A stretch of 64,000 bases of DNA from an uncultured Tolumonas sp. (GTDB lineage Bacteria; Pseudomonadota; Gammaproteobacteria; Enterobacterales; Aeromonadaceae), in NCBI RefSeq assembly GCF_963556105.2, contig NZ_OY829944.1:2205501-2269500 (forward strand), written 5' to 3'. The translations under genes and the position numbers were made by a program. Of the stretch, positions 1 through 8,114 are shown piece after piece. Each line of letters starts with the position of its first letter. Positions within the stretch are counted from its first letter, which is position 1. The notes beneath the pieces are model-generated. The model did no database searches and had not been told where the DNA came from. It saw nothing but the letters and a program-made list of their open reading frames with translations.

Positions 1-102
1 CACTGTTGAGCCTTCACCTTTTACTGGAATAAACGGTGCCGGAGCGAACATTGGAATAATATATTTATCAAAATCCTGACGATTAATCTGACCTGCTGTC
101 AT
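1..102 (-). CDS. astC: AstC/ArgD-type acetylornithine/succinylornithine aminotransferase, N-terminal fragment
   Basis: Only the first 34 codons lie in the window; the gene runs off the left edge. The translation starts [14 protein letters not shown] and continues with [13 protein letters not shown], which matches the N-terminus of PLP-dependent succinylornithine/acetylornithine transaminases (E. coli AstC has [13 protein letters not shown]). The ATG at 102 is preceded by GAGG at a 6-base spacing. The product would transaminate succinylornithine in arginine catabolism. It lies downstream of an ArgR-type activator gene and an arginine-type importer on the same strand, the arrangement expected for an ast/aru pathway. 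ArgD is the alternative name; the fragment cannot separate the two. Confidence 0.75.
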   Translation of the reverse strand, partial: MTAGQINRQDFDKYIIPMFAPAPFIPVKGEGSTV

Positions 103-144
103 ATCTGCCTCGATAGATTGCACTATGAAATTGGAATTAGCTTA

Positions 145-181
145 ACGACATTGCTTAAATTTTAATTATAGAAACACGACA
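145..181 (-). promoter_or_regulatory. Candidate ArgR (AraC/GlxA-type) half-sites upstream of astC
   Basis: On the minus strand two TGTCGT hexamers occur 31 bases apart (plus-strand ACGACA at 176-181 and 145-150). The upstream one is followed by eight bases and AA, as in the Pseudomonas ArgR half-site TGTCGC-N8-AA; the second lacks the AA. A TATAAT-like -10 overlaps the first. They sit in the 102-base gap between the regulator gene and astC. This is inference from a short consensus. Confidence 0.35.
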
Positions 182-204
182 ACGATTTACATTTAAAACC
201 CCTA

Positions 205-1194
205 TTATTTTTCATTAAGCTTAAATTTGTTATTTCTCTCTTCTCGTGGTGTTATCTCAAAAAATGCTTTATAGGCACTGGAGAAATGAGGCCCACTGGA
301 AAAACCACAACTTAAACCTATCTGGATAATCGATTTACTTGATGTTAATAAAAGTTGTCGCGCTTTCTTAAGTCTTAATTCTAGATAATACTTAGCGGGC
401 ATATTGCCAACGTAACGCTTAAATAATCGTTCTAACTGCCTACGAGATAAATTGACTAACTCAGCTATTTCATCAGTTGCCAACGGCTCTTCGGTATTTT
501 GCTCCATGAGCTCCATCGCGAGCGTCAATTTCGGCTGTGTTTCGCCACCTAAATTATGTAAAGGAATTCGTTGCCGCTCATCTGGCAAGCGGATCCGATC
601 TAAACACAAGATTTCTGCTATCTGAGCCACCAATTCACTATCTTCATTTTTTTCAATTAGATAGAGCATAAAATCAAGGTTAGCGGCTTTACCGGCACAG
701 CTAAATCGCAGCTCACTCGCCTCAAACAGATGATGCGTCACATTCACCTCTTGATAGGTTTCTGTGAATAGGTCTAACGCTTGCCAATGCACGGTAGCAG
801 GCTGCTCTCGAAATAAACCGGCGTCAGCAATCCAAAACGCCCCCATATCGATGCCCACTAAACTAATATCCGACTGACTGCATATTCGCTGCATAAATTT
901 TCGAATGCGGATATCAATTTTATTCTCAGGGTAACATTCACTTATTACCATAAGCATATTTAGAGCAGGTGAATCATCCACTGTAAAATCAGCATTTATA
1001 TGCATGCTTTCATTGAGGTGAATTATTTTATCCGCCTGATCGGAGATATAAATAAACTGATACCTTTCCTCACCGAGCAATTTATTTGCCTGAATAATAG
1101 GCTCCTGAATGGAGCCTATTGTAAACAGCGAGCAAGGTGGAATGATATACAAACCAATTTTAAATTTTGGTTGTATATGCAATTGACTTAACAT
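205..1194 (-). CDS. argR: GlxA-type AraC-family regulator, ArgR-like arginine regulator
   Basis: A 329-residue transcription regulator. Residues about 10-180 form a DJ-1/PfpI-like (class I amidotransferase-like) sensor domain, as in GlxA-family regulators. Residues about 225-320 form a double helix-turn-helix AraC domain, with NLSRRQLERLFKRY and IGLSCGFSSGPHFSSAYK as the two recognition regions. It is the last gene of an aotJ-aotQ-aotM-aotP-argR run, 43 bases after aotP, the same order as in Pseudomonas aeruginosa, where the homologous ArgR activates arginine uptake and catabolism. The downstream gene is astC-like, which supports that role. This is unrelated to E. coli hexameric ArgR. Confidence 0.8.
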   Translation of the reverse strand: MLSQLHIQPKFKIGLYIIPPCSLFTIGSIQEPIIQANKLLGEERYQFIYISDQADKIIHLNESMHINADFTVDDSPALNMLMVISECYPENKIDIRIRKFMQRICSQSDISLVGIDMGAFWIADAGLFREQPATVHWQALDLFTETYQEVNVTHHLFEASELRFSCAGKAANLDFMLYLIEKNEDSELVAQIAEILCLDRIRLPDERQRIPLHNLGGETQPKLTLAMELMEQNTEEPLATDEIAELVNLSRRQLERLFKRYVGNMPAKYYLELRLKKARQLLLTSSKSIIQIGLSCGFSSGPHFSSAYKAFFEITPREERNNKFKLNEK

Positions 1195-1237
1195 AATTTC
1201 ATTTTAACCAGCATGGTTAATTAACAAATTTGATTAA

Positions 1238-2011
1238 TTATTTCAAAGCACCCGATAAAAACTGTTTTAAGCGTTCACTTTTCGGACCACCAAATAATTG
1301 ATCAGGGTGCCCCTCTTCTTCGATCTTACCTTGGTGCAGAAAGATGACATGATTAGACACATGGCGGGCAAACCCCATTTCATGCGTTACCACGATCATG
1401 GTTTTTCCCTCTTCGGCCAGCTTTTGCATGATCTTAAGCACTTCCCCCACCAATTCAGGATCAAGCGCCGATGTCGGCTCGTCAAACAGAAGGACTTCTG
1501 GCTCCATCGCTAATGCACGCGCAATCGACACGCGTTGTTGCTGCCCGCCGGAAAGATGAGATGGGTATTTTTTGCGGGCTAATTCATCAATGCCCACTTT
1601 TTCCAGATACGTAACCGCTCGCGCTTCCGCTTCTTCTTTGCTGATACCTAACACCTGAACTGGTGCTGCCATGACGTTTTCCAGCACCGTCATGTGATTC
1701 CACAAATTGAAATGCTGGAAAACCATCGTCAACTTGGTGCGTAACAGTTGCAACTGCTTATGATCAACCACTTTCAATTGATCGTCTAAATCTCGCACCA
1801 TGCGGATCTCTTTACCATTAATGTAAATTGAGCCTTCGCTTGGTTTTTCCAAAAAGTTCATGCAGCGTAAAAATGTGCTTTTACCTGACCCTGACGAGCC
1901 GATGATACTGATCACATCACCAGCTTTGGCCTGTAACGAAACGCCTTTGATAACCTGATGATCACCATATTGTTTATGCAGCTCTTTCACTGCCAGTTTA
2001 CAGTTTTGCAT
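1238..2011 (-). CDS. aotP: Basic amino acid ABC transporter ATP-binding protein (HisP/AotP-like)
   Basis: A 257-residue cytoplasmic ATPase powering a polar amino acid importer. Walker A is GSSGSGKST near residue 37, the signature is LSGGQQQR, and Walker B is [13 protein letters not shown], followed by the H-loop in [10 protein letters not shown]. Length and the insert between Walker A and Q-loop ([15 protein letters not shown]) fit the HisP/ArtP/OccP subfamily for histidine, arginine and ornithine. It lies 17 bases after the aotM permease and 43 bases before argR, so the five genes probably form one transcript. Substrate is inferred as arginine/ornithine from the ArgR and astC neighbours. Confidence 0.85.
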   Translation of the reverse strand: MQNCKLAVKELHKQYGDHQVIKGVSLQAKAGDVISIIGSSGSGKSTFLRCMNFLEKPSEGSIYINGKEIRMVRDLDDQLKVVDHKQLQLLRTKLTMVFQHFNLWNHMTVLENVMAAPVQVLGISKEEAEARAVTYLEKVGIDELARKKYPSHLSGGQQQRVSIARALAMEPEVLLFDEPTSALDPELVGEVLKIMQKLAEEGKTMIVVTHEMGFARHVSNHVIFLHQGKIEEEGHPDQLFGGPKSERLKQFLSGALK

Positions 2012-2028
2012 ATCACTCTCTTTCTCTG

Positions 2029-2745
2029 TCAGTGAGACGAAACGGGTTTTAAGTGCCGCAACCAGTGCTTTTCTGCCCGTTTAAACAGTGCAACCAATAG
2101 AAATGAAATCAGCAGATAAATGACCGCTGCTAAACCGAATGCATGAAACGATTTATAGGTCGCTGCATTGACGTCACGCGCTATTTTTAAAATATCAGGC
2201 ACGGTGGCGGTAAATGCCAGTGAAGTGGCGTGCAACATCAAGATCACTTCATTGCTGTAAGTCGGTAAAGCACGACGCAATGCCGAAGGAATAATGATCG
2301 ATTGATACAATTTCCAGCCCGAAAAACCATACGCTCTGGCGGCTTCAACTTCGCCATAATTCATGCCCCGAATAGCACCGGCAAAAATTTCAGTGGTGTA
2401 AGCGCAGGTATTCAATATCAACGCCAGCAGTGTGCAGTTATAGCCGCTGCGGAAAAACCAATTCAGAAAATCAGTATTGCGTACCGCATCTAAGGTATAC
2501 ACGCCGGAATAAAGCACCAGCAACTGCACATAAAGCGGTGTGCCACGAAAAATGTAGGAGTAAATCCAAACCGGCATCCATAACCATTTTTGGGTTGATA
2601 CGCGCGCAATCGCCAGCGGGATCGAGATGAAAAATCCGCTCACGACTGATATCACCAAGAGCCACATCGTCACTGCAACGCCAGTGAAATGGTAACCATC
2701 AGACCAAAGGAATGCAGAGCCGTAACGTTCTAATATCTCAATCAT
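2029..2745 (-). CDS. aotM: Basic amino acid ABC transporter permease (HisM/AotM-like)
   Basis: A 238-residue inner-membrane permease with about five hydrophobic segments. The EAA cytoplasmic loop is visible as [31 protein letters not shown] near the middle, which contacts the ATPase. The start overlaps the aotQ stop by four bases (ATGA), indicating translational coupling. It would pair with AotQ as the heterodimeric channel of the importer. Confidence 0.85.
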   Translation of the reverse strand: MIEILERYGSAFLWSDGYHFTGVAVTMWLLVISVVSGFFISIPLAIARVSTQKWLWMPVWIYSYIFRGTPLYVQLLVLYSGVYTLDAVRNTDFLNWFFRSGYNCTLLALILNTCAYTTEIFAGAIRGMNYGEVEAARAYGFSGWKLYQSIIIPSALRRALPTYSNEVILMLHATSLAFTATVPDILKIARDVNAATYKSFHAFGLAAVIYLLISFLLVALFKRAEKHWLRHLKPVSSH

Positions 2746-3428
2746 AATGATGCTTTCCGATGCCCGACTTCATATCGACGTTCCAGCCACAACAACACCA
2801 GATTTGATATTGTGGTAAACAACAAATAAACAGCAGCGGCAACAATGGTAAATAAGAAGAAGTGATATGTTCCTTTACCCGCATTTTGGGTAGCCTTAAC
2901 CACATCAGCCAAACCGATAATTGAAACCAATGCCGTTGCTTTTAAGGTGACTTGCCAGTTATTTGCGATCCCAGGCAAGGCAAAGCGCATCATTTGTGGA
3001 AATAAAATAATCCGAAATATTTGCCAAGGTGAAAAACCATAGGCAACAGCTGCTTCAATTTGCCCTTTCGGCACAATAATAAAAGCGCCACGGAATGTTT
3101 CGGTAAAATAAGCACCGTAGATAAAACCAATTGTCAGCACACCAGCAACAAATGGATCGATATTGATTTGACTGACACCGATATATTCCGTTATTTCATT
3201 CAGCGATATTTGCAAACCATAAAAAATAAGTAGCATTAACACTAAATCGGGAATACCACGAATCAACGTTGTGTAAATATCAGTGATTGCTGACAGCCAA
3301 CGGTTGCCAAATATTTTAGCGCTTGCACCAGCCAACCCAAGAACAATTGAAACAATGACTGACAAAAGCGCCAGCTCGATGGTAATTAACGAGCCTTGAA
3401 GAATAATATCGCCATATCCATACAGCAT
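2742..3428 (-). CDS. aotQ: Basic amino acid ABC transporter permease (HisQ/AotQ-like)
   Basis: A 228-residue inner-membrane permease of the His/Glu/Gln/Arg/opine type. The EAA loop reads GQIEAAVAYGFSPWQIFRIILFP, followed by the conserved ALPGIANNW segment. It is 47 bases downstream of the binding-protein gene and overlaps aotM by four bases. Together with AotM, AotP and AotJ it makes a complete importer. Confidence 0.85.
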   Translation of the reverse strand: MLYGYGDIILQGSLITIELALLSVIVSIVLGLAGASAKIFGNRWLSAITDIYTTLIRGIPDLVLMLLIFYGLQISLNEITEYIGVSQINIDPFVAGVLTIGFIYGAYFTETFRGAFIIVPKGQIEAAVAYGFSPWQIFRIILFPQMMRFALPGIANNWQVTLKATALVSIIGLADVVKATQNAGKGTYHFFLFTIVAAAVYLLFTTISNLVLLWLERRYEVGHRKASL

Positions 3429-3475
3429 AATAACTTTCCTGATATAAGGCAGGATAAACTCCTGCCTTAAAACAC

Positions 3476-4246
3476 TTATTTACCATAGATATCGAAGTCG
3501 AAATATTTTTTCGCGATGGTTGCATAAGTACCATCTTTAATCATGTCAGCCAGTGCTTTATTCAATTGAGCTTTTAATGCAGTGTCGGCTTTACGTAAAC
3601 CGATACCAGCACCCACGCCAAAATATTTAACGTCTGTCACTTCCGGGCCTGCGAACGCAAAACCTTTACCTTGAGGCTGTTTGATAAACCCTTCGTTTGC
3701 TGCCACCGCATCCTGGAATGCGGCATCTAAACGGCCGTTAACCAGATCTGCATAAACTTGATCCTGTGATTGATAAGAAACCACATCAATACCTTTGGTG
3801 GCCCACAGCTCTTTCGCGTAAGTTTCAGCAGTTGTGCCTTGGAATACACCGACGTGTTTGCCTTGCAATGCACCTACGGTTGGCAGTAGTTTTGAGCCTG
3901 ATGCAGCAACTAATCGCGCTGGAGTACCATACATTTTATCTGTGAAATCAATCTCTTTCTGACGCTGTTCAGTAATAGACATCGAAGAGAGAATGGCATC
4001 AATTTTCTTTGCTTTTAGTGAAGGAATTAAACCGTCAAATTCGCCTTCCACCCAAGTGCAATTAGCAGCAATACGTTTGCAAAGCTCATTACCCAAATCG
4101 ATATCAAACCCAGCCAGTTTTCCTTCCGGTGTTTTCACTTCAAATGGCGCATAGCCCGGTTCGACACCTAGGCGCAGGTCTTGAGCATTTGCTGCAAATA
4201 CAGTCGATGCGGCCAGCATACAGGCAACTTTGAGCAGTTTATTCAT
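3476..4246 (-). CDS. aotJ: Periplasmic lysine/arginine/ornithine-binding protein (HisJ/AotJ-like)
   Basis: A 256-residue solute-binding protein of ABC family 3. It begins with a signal peptide ([21 protein letters not shown], cleavage near residue 21). The mature start [20 protein letters not shown] and the motif [16 protein letters not shown] are typical of LAO/histidine/arginine binding proteins. The two Cys residues near the first domain ([12 protein letters not shown]) match the conserved disulfide of LAO-binding proteins. It is the first gene of the operon and is preceded by a long regulatory region with a sigma54-like promoter. Confidence 0.88.
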   Translation of the reverse strand: MNKLLKVACMLAASTVFAANAQDLRLGVEPGYAPFEVKTPEGKLAGFDIDLGNELCKRIAANCTWVEGEFDGLIPSLKAKKIDAILSSMSITEQRQKEIDFTDKMYGTPARLVAASGSKLLPTVGALQGKHVGVFQGTTAETYAKELWATKGIDVVSYQSQDQVYADLVNGRLDAAFQDAVAANEGFIKQPQGKGFAFAGPEVTDVKYFGVGAGIGLRKADTALKAQLNKALADMIKDGTYATIAKKYFDFDIYGK

Positions 4247-4312
4247 AATAAGTGACTCTCTATTAATTGAAGGGTAATAACAGGTACTGACTTAACTAAT
4301 GACTTGCATAAC

Positions 4313-4331
4313 AAAGCAGGATGTATGCCAA
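4313..4331 (-). promoter_or_regulatory. Sigma54-like (-24/-12) promoter for the aot operon
   Basis: On the minus strand the region reads TTGGCAT, six bases, then TGCTTT, so GG and GC are separated by exactly ten bases, the invariant spacing of RpoN promoters (consensus TTGGCACG-N4-TTGC). Transcription would start near 4304, about 58 bases before the aotJ ATG. An NtrC-like palindrome lies about 300 bases upstream. Confidence 0.5.
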
Positions 4332-4496
4332 TTTTATTTAGCTATTTATTTTCTAGAGAGGATTTAAGTTTATGTATATTTAACAACTCAACTTGCATGA
4401 GTAATCAAATATCGCTTTTTAAGGTATTGTTTTATTCATTATCACTTAAATTCATTCATTGATCGTCACGACGGGCCTTAATATTTAATTAGATCA

Positions 4497-4506
4497 TTTT
4501 GGTGCA
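4497..4506. promoter_or_regulatory. NtrC-like half-site
   Basis: TTTTGGTGCA matches the right half of the NtrC consensus (TGCACCAAAATGGTGCA); the left half is poor. It lies between the full NtrC-like site at 4604 and the sigma54-like promoter. Confidence 0.25.
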
Positions 4507-4603
4507 ACACTCGTCCATAAAGATGCAAAAAATAATAATTTTTCTTTTTTACCGATAAAGCAGAAGATTCTTGCTTATGAATGACTAATAAAAAACAACA
4601 ATT

Positions 4604-4620
4604 AGCACCAAATGTGTGCC
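4604..4620. promoter_or_regulatory. NtrC-like enhancer site
   Basis: The 17-base sequence contains GCAC-N7-GTGC, the dyad core of NtrC sites. Its position far upstream of a sigma54-like promoter is normal for enhancer-binding activators. The rest of the 645-base gap (4247-4891) is AT-rich and holds no open frame that looks coding; one TGTCGC hexamer (minus strand, 4649-4654) could be a further ArgR half-site. Confidence 0.4.
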
Positions 4621-4806
4621 ATCAGGAATGCAAGATGACAATCAGTTTTGCGACACAAAGTTATATAATCAGGAATATTTAATGCAAATAGAGATGCTTT
4701 TTCTCTGTATTAAATTATGCATACAGCATTTTGTTTATGTCTAAATATTCAACTTTAAAAGCGACTTATTTATGCAGTATTACGGCATTTATAGGTGATC
4801 TTTTAG

Positions 4807-4843
4807 CAAAAAAAATCAGAAACAACGGATATTGTTTCTGATT
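4807..4843 (-). terminator. Rho-independent terminator of the esterase operon
   Basis: A perfect 12-base stem (4814-4825 with 4832-4843) around a 6-base loop, followed on the minus strand by a run of eight T. It lies 48 bases past the stop of the esterase gene that ends at 4892. Confidence 0.85.
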
Positions 4844-4891
4844 AAAACTACAGGGCAACTTATAAACGTTATTTTCATCACATCGCTGTTT

Positions 4892-5497
4892 TTATGAAAA
4901 ACATTGCTTAATAAACGTCAAAGCCAGAGCAACGCCAGCATTTGTGATGGTATGTACGGCACCAGACTCATAATGAGTTTTAACGTCAAACCCAAGTTCA
5001 ATCAACTTGTTCGCAGCTGCTTCGCTTTCCGTATAAGGGATCACCGGATCATTTTTCCCATGTATTAAAATCACGGGCGTAGCAATTTCCGATTTGATGA
5101 ATGGTTCTGGTGATGCTAATCGACCAGAATATGCCACTACACCAGCCAGTGGGAATCGAGCGCTAACCAGCGTATCTAACGCCATAATGGTGCCTTGGGA
5201 AAAACCGACAAACACCACACGATCACGATCAGGGTTAATGGCATGCTCACTGAAAAGACGATTAATGGTCGCGTCAAACTCTGAACGGGCAGCTCCAATA
5301 CGTGCCGCACGTGTTTCAGATGTTATCCCATTAACACTAAACCACTGGTAACCAAAACCTTGATCGAAACGAAATGGCGCATTAGGAGAAAGAAATACGG
5401 TGTCTGGTAATTCATGCGACCAATAGCGAGCCAGCGTTTGCAAATCATCACCGTTACTTCCAACACCATGCAATAAAATTACGACTTGTTTTGTCAT
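4892..5497 (-). CDS. Phospholipase/carboxylesterase-family serine hydrolase
   Basis: A 201-residue cytoplasmic alpha/beta hydrolase of the phospholipase/carboxylesterase (YpfH-like) family. The oxyanion region HGVGSNGDD is at the N-terminus, the nucleophile elbow GFSQG is near residue 98, the acid is in HGKNDPVIP, and the catalytic His is in AVHTI close to the C-terminus. Length is normal for the family. It is the third gene after doxX and yqjG, 12 bases downstream of the latter, and probably co-transcribed. The natural ester is unknown. Confidence 0.8.
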   Translation of the reverse strand: MTKQVVILLHGVGSNGDDLQTLARYWSHELPDTVFLSPNAPFRFDQGFGYQWFSVNGITSETRAARIGAARSEFDATINRLFSEHAINPDRDRVVFVGFSQGTIMALDTLVSARFPLAGVVAYSGRLASPEPFIKSEIATPVILIHGKNDPVIPYTESEAAANKLIELGFDVKTHYESGAVHTITNAGVALALTFIKQCFS

Positions 5498-5509
5498 CTC
5501 TTTGCTTCC

Positions 5510-6469
5510 TTAAAAGCCATATTCGCTCATATCAGGCCCTACTGGCACGATGCCTTTTGGATTCAGCGCCTTAATCGAATAGTAACCTTGTTTGATATGG
5601 TTAATATTCACAGTTTCGCGAATACCCGGTATGTCTAACATTTGTTTTACATAACGCGTAAGCAAAGGGTATTCCCTTAACTGACGCAGGTTACATTTAA
5701 ATAACCCGTGGTATGCGACATCAAATCGGATCAGCGTGACAAATAAACGAATATCCGCTTCTGTTAATACATCACCACAAAGAAAACGGCGATCATCATT
5801 AAGTCTTTGTTCAAGCGTATTCAACATGCTGAATACATCTTGAAAAGCCTCTTGATAACTCTCTTGTGTCGTTGCAAAACCAGCCCGATATACACCGTTA
5901 TTCAATTTCACATACACATCAGCATTCAATTCATCAATTTCATCTTTCAGCTGATTGGGATATAAATCAATTGAAGATGATGCCAGCGAACCAAACCCAC
6001 TATTCAGCATACGGATAATATCGGCAGATTCATTATTGACGATGGTTTGCGTCTTTTTATCCCATAAAACGGGCACCGTAGCTCGGCCTGTAAAATTAGG
6101 GGCTGCCTTGGTGTAAATTTGATGTAACCATTCCGCCTGGTTGAGCTCATCCCGATCTGCCCCCGGGTAATCACCAAAATGCCAGCCGTGATCCAGTATC
6201 CAAGGTTCTACGACTGATACGCTGATAATGTCTTCTAACCCCTTCAACTTTCGAGCTATCAGTGTTCTGGATGCCCAAGGACAAATCAGTGCAACATATA
6301 AATGGTATCGATCAGCTTCAGCTTGGAAACCACCCTCACCGGTGACACCCGGAGTTCCATCGGGTGTCACCCAGTGACGAAAACTGGATATCTGACGAAC
6401 AAAACCACCTTTATTATCCGTCGCCTGAACCGGATCCCAATTGGCTGTCCATTTTCCATTAACTAACAT
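5510..6469 (-). CDS. yqjG: Glutathionyl-hydroquinone reductase (Xi-class GST, YqjG-like)
   Basis: A 319-residue glutathione-dependent reductase that removes glutathione from glutathionyl-hydroquinones. The catalytic Cys63 lies in LICPWASR, typical of Xi-class transferases, and VPVLWDKKTQTIVNNESADIIR provides the glutathione-binding cis-Pro and ESA motif. The C-terminal helical domain has NNGVYRAGFATTQ and the RFDVAYHGLFKCN motif. It sits 13 bases after a DoxX gene; the same yqjF-yqjG pairing occurs in E. coli. A quinone or redox-stress role is inferred. Confidence 0.9.
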   Translation of the reverse strand: MLVNGKWTANWDPVQATDNKGGFVRQISSFRHWVTPDGTPGVTGEGGFQAEADRYHLYVALICPWASRTLIARKLKGLEDIISVSVVEPWILDHGWHFGDYPGADRDELNQAEWLHQIYTKAAPNFTGRATVPVLWDKKTQTIVNNESADIIRMLNSGFGSLASSSIDLYPNQLKDEIDELNADVYVKLNNGVYRAGFATTQESYQEAFQDVFSMLNTLEQRLNDDRRFLCGDVLTEADIRLFVTLIRFDVAYHGLFKCNLRQLREYPLLTRYVKQMLDIPGIRETVNINHIKQGYYSIKALNPKGIVPVGPDMSEYGF

Positions 6470-6482
6470 AATCAGTGTCCGA

Positions 6483-6890
6483 TTATTTCTTAGCGATAGA
6501 CGGTTTCAGTGCGAAAGCACCATCACCCACTAAGGCAAGAGCAAGCAAACCTATGATCCAAAAAGCAGGGAATTCCCAGCCACCGTTGGCATTAGAGAAG
6601 AAAAAGCCGGCGGACCAATGTACGGTCACAATAGCCCCCAACAAGATTGGAATAAGTGCAATAGCAACAAATCGCGTATAAACCCCGAGGATCAGCGCGA
6701 TAGCACCAAGCAATTCTGCCACCATTGTCAGGTAAGCCAAAGCGCCGGGCAAACCAAGTGACTGGAAGAATTGAGCGGTTCCTGCTGGTGTAAACACAAA
6801 AAATTTAAGGCCGAAGTGAGCCAGAAATAGAACGCCTAAAGAAATGCGTAGAATAAATGCAGCATAAGGTGCAGTGCGAGTATCGATCAT
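6483..6890 (-). CDS. yqjF: DoxX-family inner-membrane protein (YqjF-like)
   Basis: A 135-residue protein with four hydrophobic segments, including LRISLGVLFLAHFGLKFF, which fits the DoxX N-terminus, and the second-helix motif MVAELLGAIALILGVYTR. It is the first gene of a three-gene minus-strand operon with yqjG and an esterase, and lies about 100 bases downstream of a LysR regulator gene on the same strand. DoxX proteins are often linked to thiol and redox stress, but no reaction is established for this one. Confidence 0.8.
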   Translation of the reverse strand: MIDTRTAPYAAFILRISLGVLFLAHFGLKFFVFTPAGTAQFFQSLGLPGALAYLTMVAELLGAIALILGVYTRFVAIALIPILLGAIVTVHWSAGFFFSNANGGWEFPAFWIIGLLALALVGDGAFALKPSIAKK

Positions 6891-6991
6891 GATGTTTACC
6901 TCTCTGTTGTTGATGAGAGATAAGGTATCTTAATATTTACTCGCTGATTACCCCACTAAAAAAGGGATATTTATTTCCATTTTGGAAATAA

Positions 6992-7903
6992 TCACCAACC
7001 GGTATCCCACACAACATCACCAGAAAATGCTGTTGCCAGAAAATCGATCACCGTACGGGATTTTCTGGCCAGATGTTTTGCCGCAGGATAAAGCACATAC
7101 AGGCCCAATGGGTCAGGCTCATAGGCAGTTAATATGGGTACGACTCGTTTCTCTCTGAGTGCATCAGCAGCAACAAAGGTCGGTAGATTGGCGATACCGA
7201 GGTCTGCACAAGCCGCCTGAAGACAGACCTCCGCGTTCGAAAATCGTAATCGACCGCTAATTGGTGACTGCTGGATAACCCCTTTGGCATCTTTAAATGA
7301 CCAGTGGAACGGATCGCGAAAATTGGTATCCACAATACATTCGTGCTGAGACAACTCATCCCAGTGAGCAGGAATACCCATTTCTTTAAGATATTGCGGC
7401 GATGCGAGGATGATAGTGCGAATGTCACAAAGTTTTCGTGCCATCAGGCTACTATCTGTTAGTTTTCCGATACGCAGTGCGAGATCAAACCCCTCATCAA
7501 CCACATTCACCAGCCGGTCTGAAAAACTGACATCTAAATCTATCTGCTGATAATGTTGTGCAAAACGAATCAAGTGCGAAGAAAGGCGCATTGAACCAAA
7601 AGTAACTGGCGCGGAAAGTCGAACCCGGCCTGATGGCGAACCTGATACATTTTTTACCGAATCGTTTAATGCATCATAACCATCTAATAAGGTTTTCACT
7701 TTTTCAAAATAGGCTAAACCGACATCCGTCGGCGATAGTGAGCGGGTGCTCCGCTTAAACAGTTGCACACCTAGATCGCGCTCTAACTTTGATATTAACT
7801 TTGAGGCTTGACCACCGCTCATGCCCAGCCGTTGAGCTGCACCGGAAAAACTACCAATCTCCATGACAGCTACAAACATCCGGTCGCATTCCAGCCTTTC
7901 CAT
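6992..7903 (-). CDS. LysR-family transcriptional regulator
   Basis: A 303-residue regulator. The winged HTH occupies residues about 1-60 (GSFSGAAQRLGMSGGQASKLISKLERDLGVQLFKRSTRS) and the effector-binding domain the rest. SDRLVNVVDEGFDLALRIGKL places it in the CrgA/AaeR-like group. It ends 101 bases before doxX on the same strand and might control the doxX-yqjG-esterase operon; this is inference from position. Confidence 0.82.
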   Translation of the reverse strand: MERLECDRMFVAVMEIGSFSGAAQRLGMSGGQASKLISKLERDLGVQLFKRSTRSLSPTDVGLAYFEKVKTLLDGYDALNDSVKNVSGSPSGRVRLSAPVTFGSMRLSSHLIRFAQHYQQIDLDVSFSDRLVNVVDEGFDLALRIGKLTDSSLMARKLCDIRTIILASPQYLKEMGIPAHWDELSQHECIVDTNFRDPFHWSFKDAKGVIQQSPISGRLRFSNAEVCLQAACADLGIANLPTFVAADALREKRVVPILTAYEPDPLGLYVLYPAAKHLARKSRTVIDFLATAFSGDVVWDTGW

Positions 7904-8114
7904 TTCACTCTCGCTTTTTTAGCTCTGCTCTTTGGTTTTATATAACATTAAATTGGATAGGAGAATCGTGATTTTTATCTATGTGGTGGTCAAGTTAATT
8001 GAATTACGCTTTTTGATATGTGGGTTAAAGCCATTATCTGAGGGCTTCAATACTTAGTTAAAAATACGGGATGCATAGGCATGCTTGGCACCGATCTGGT
8101 GCCAAGCAACAGGT

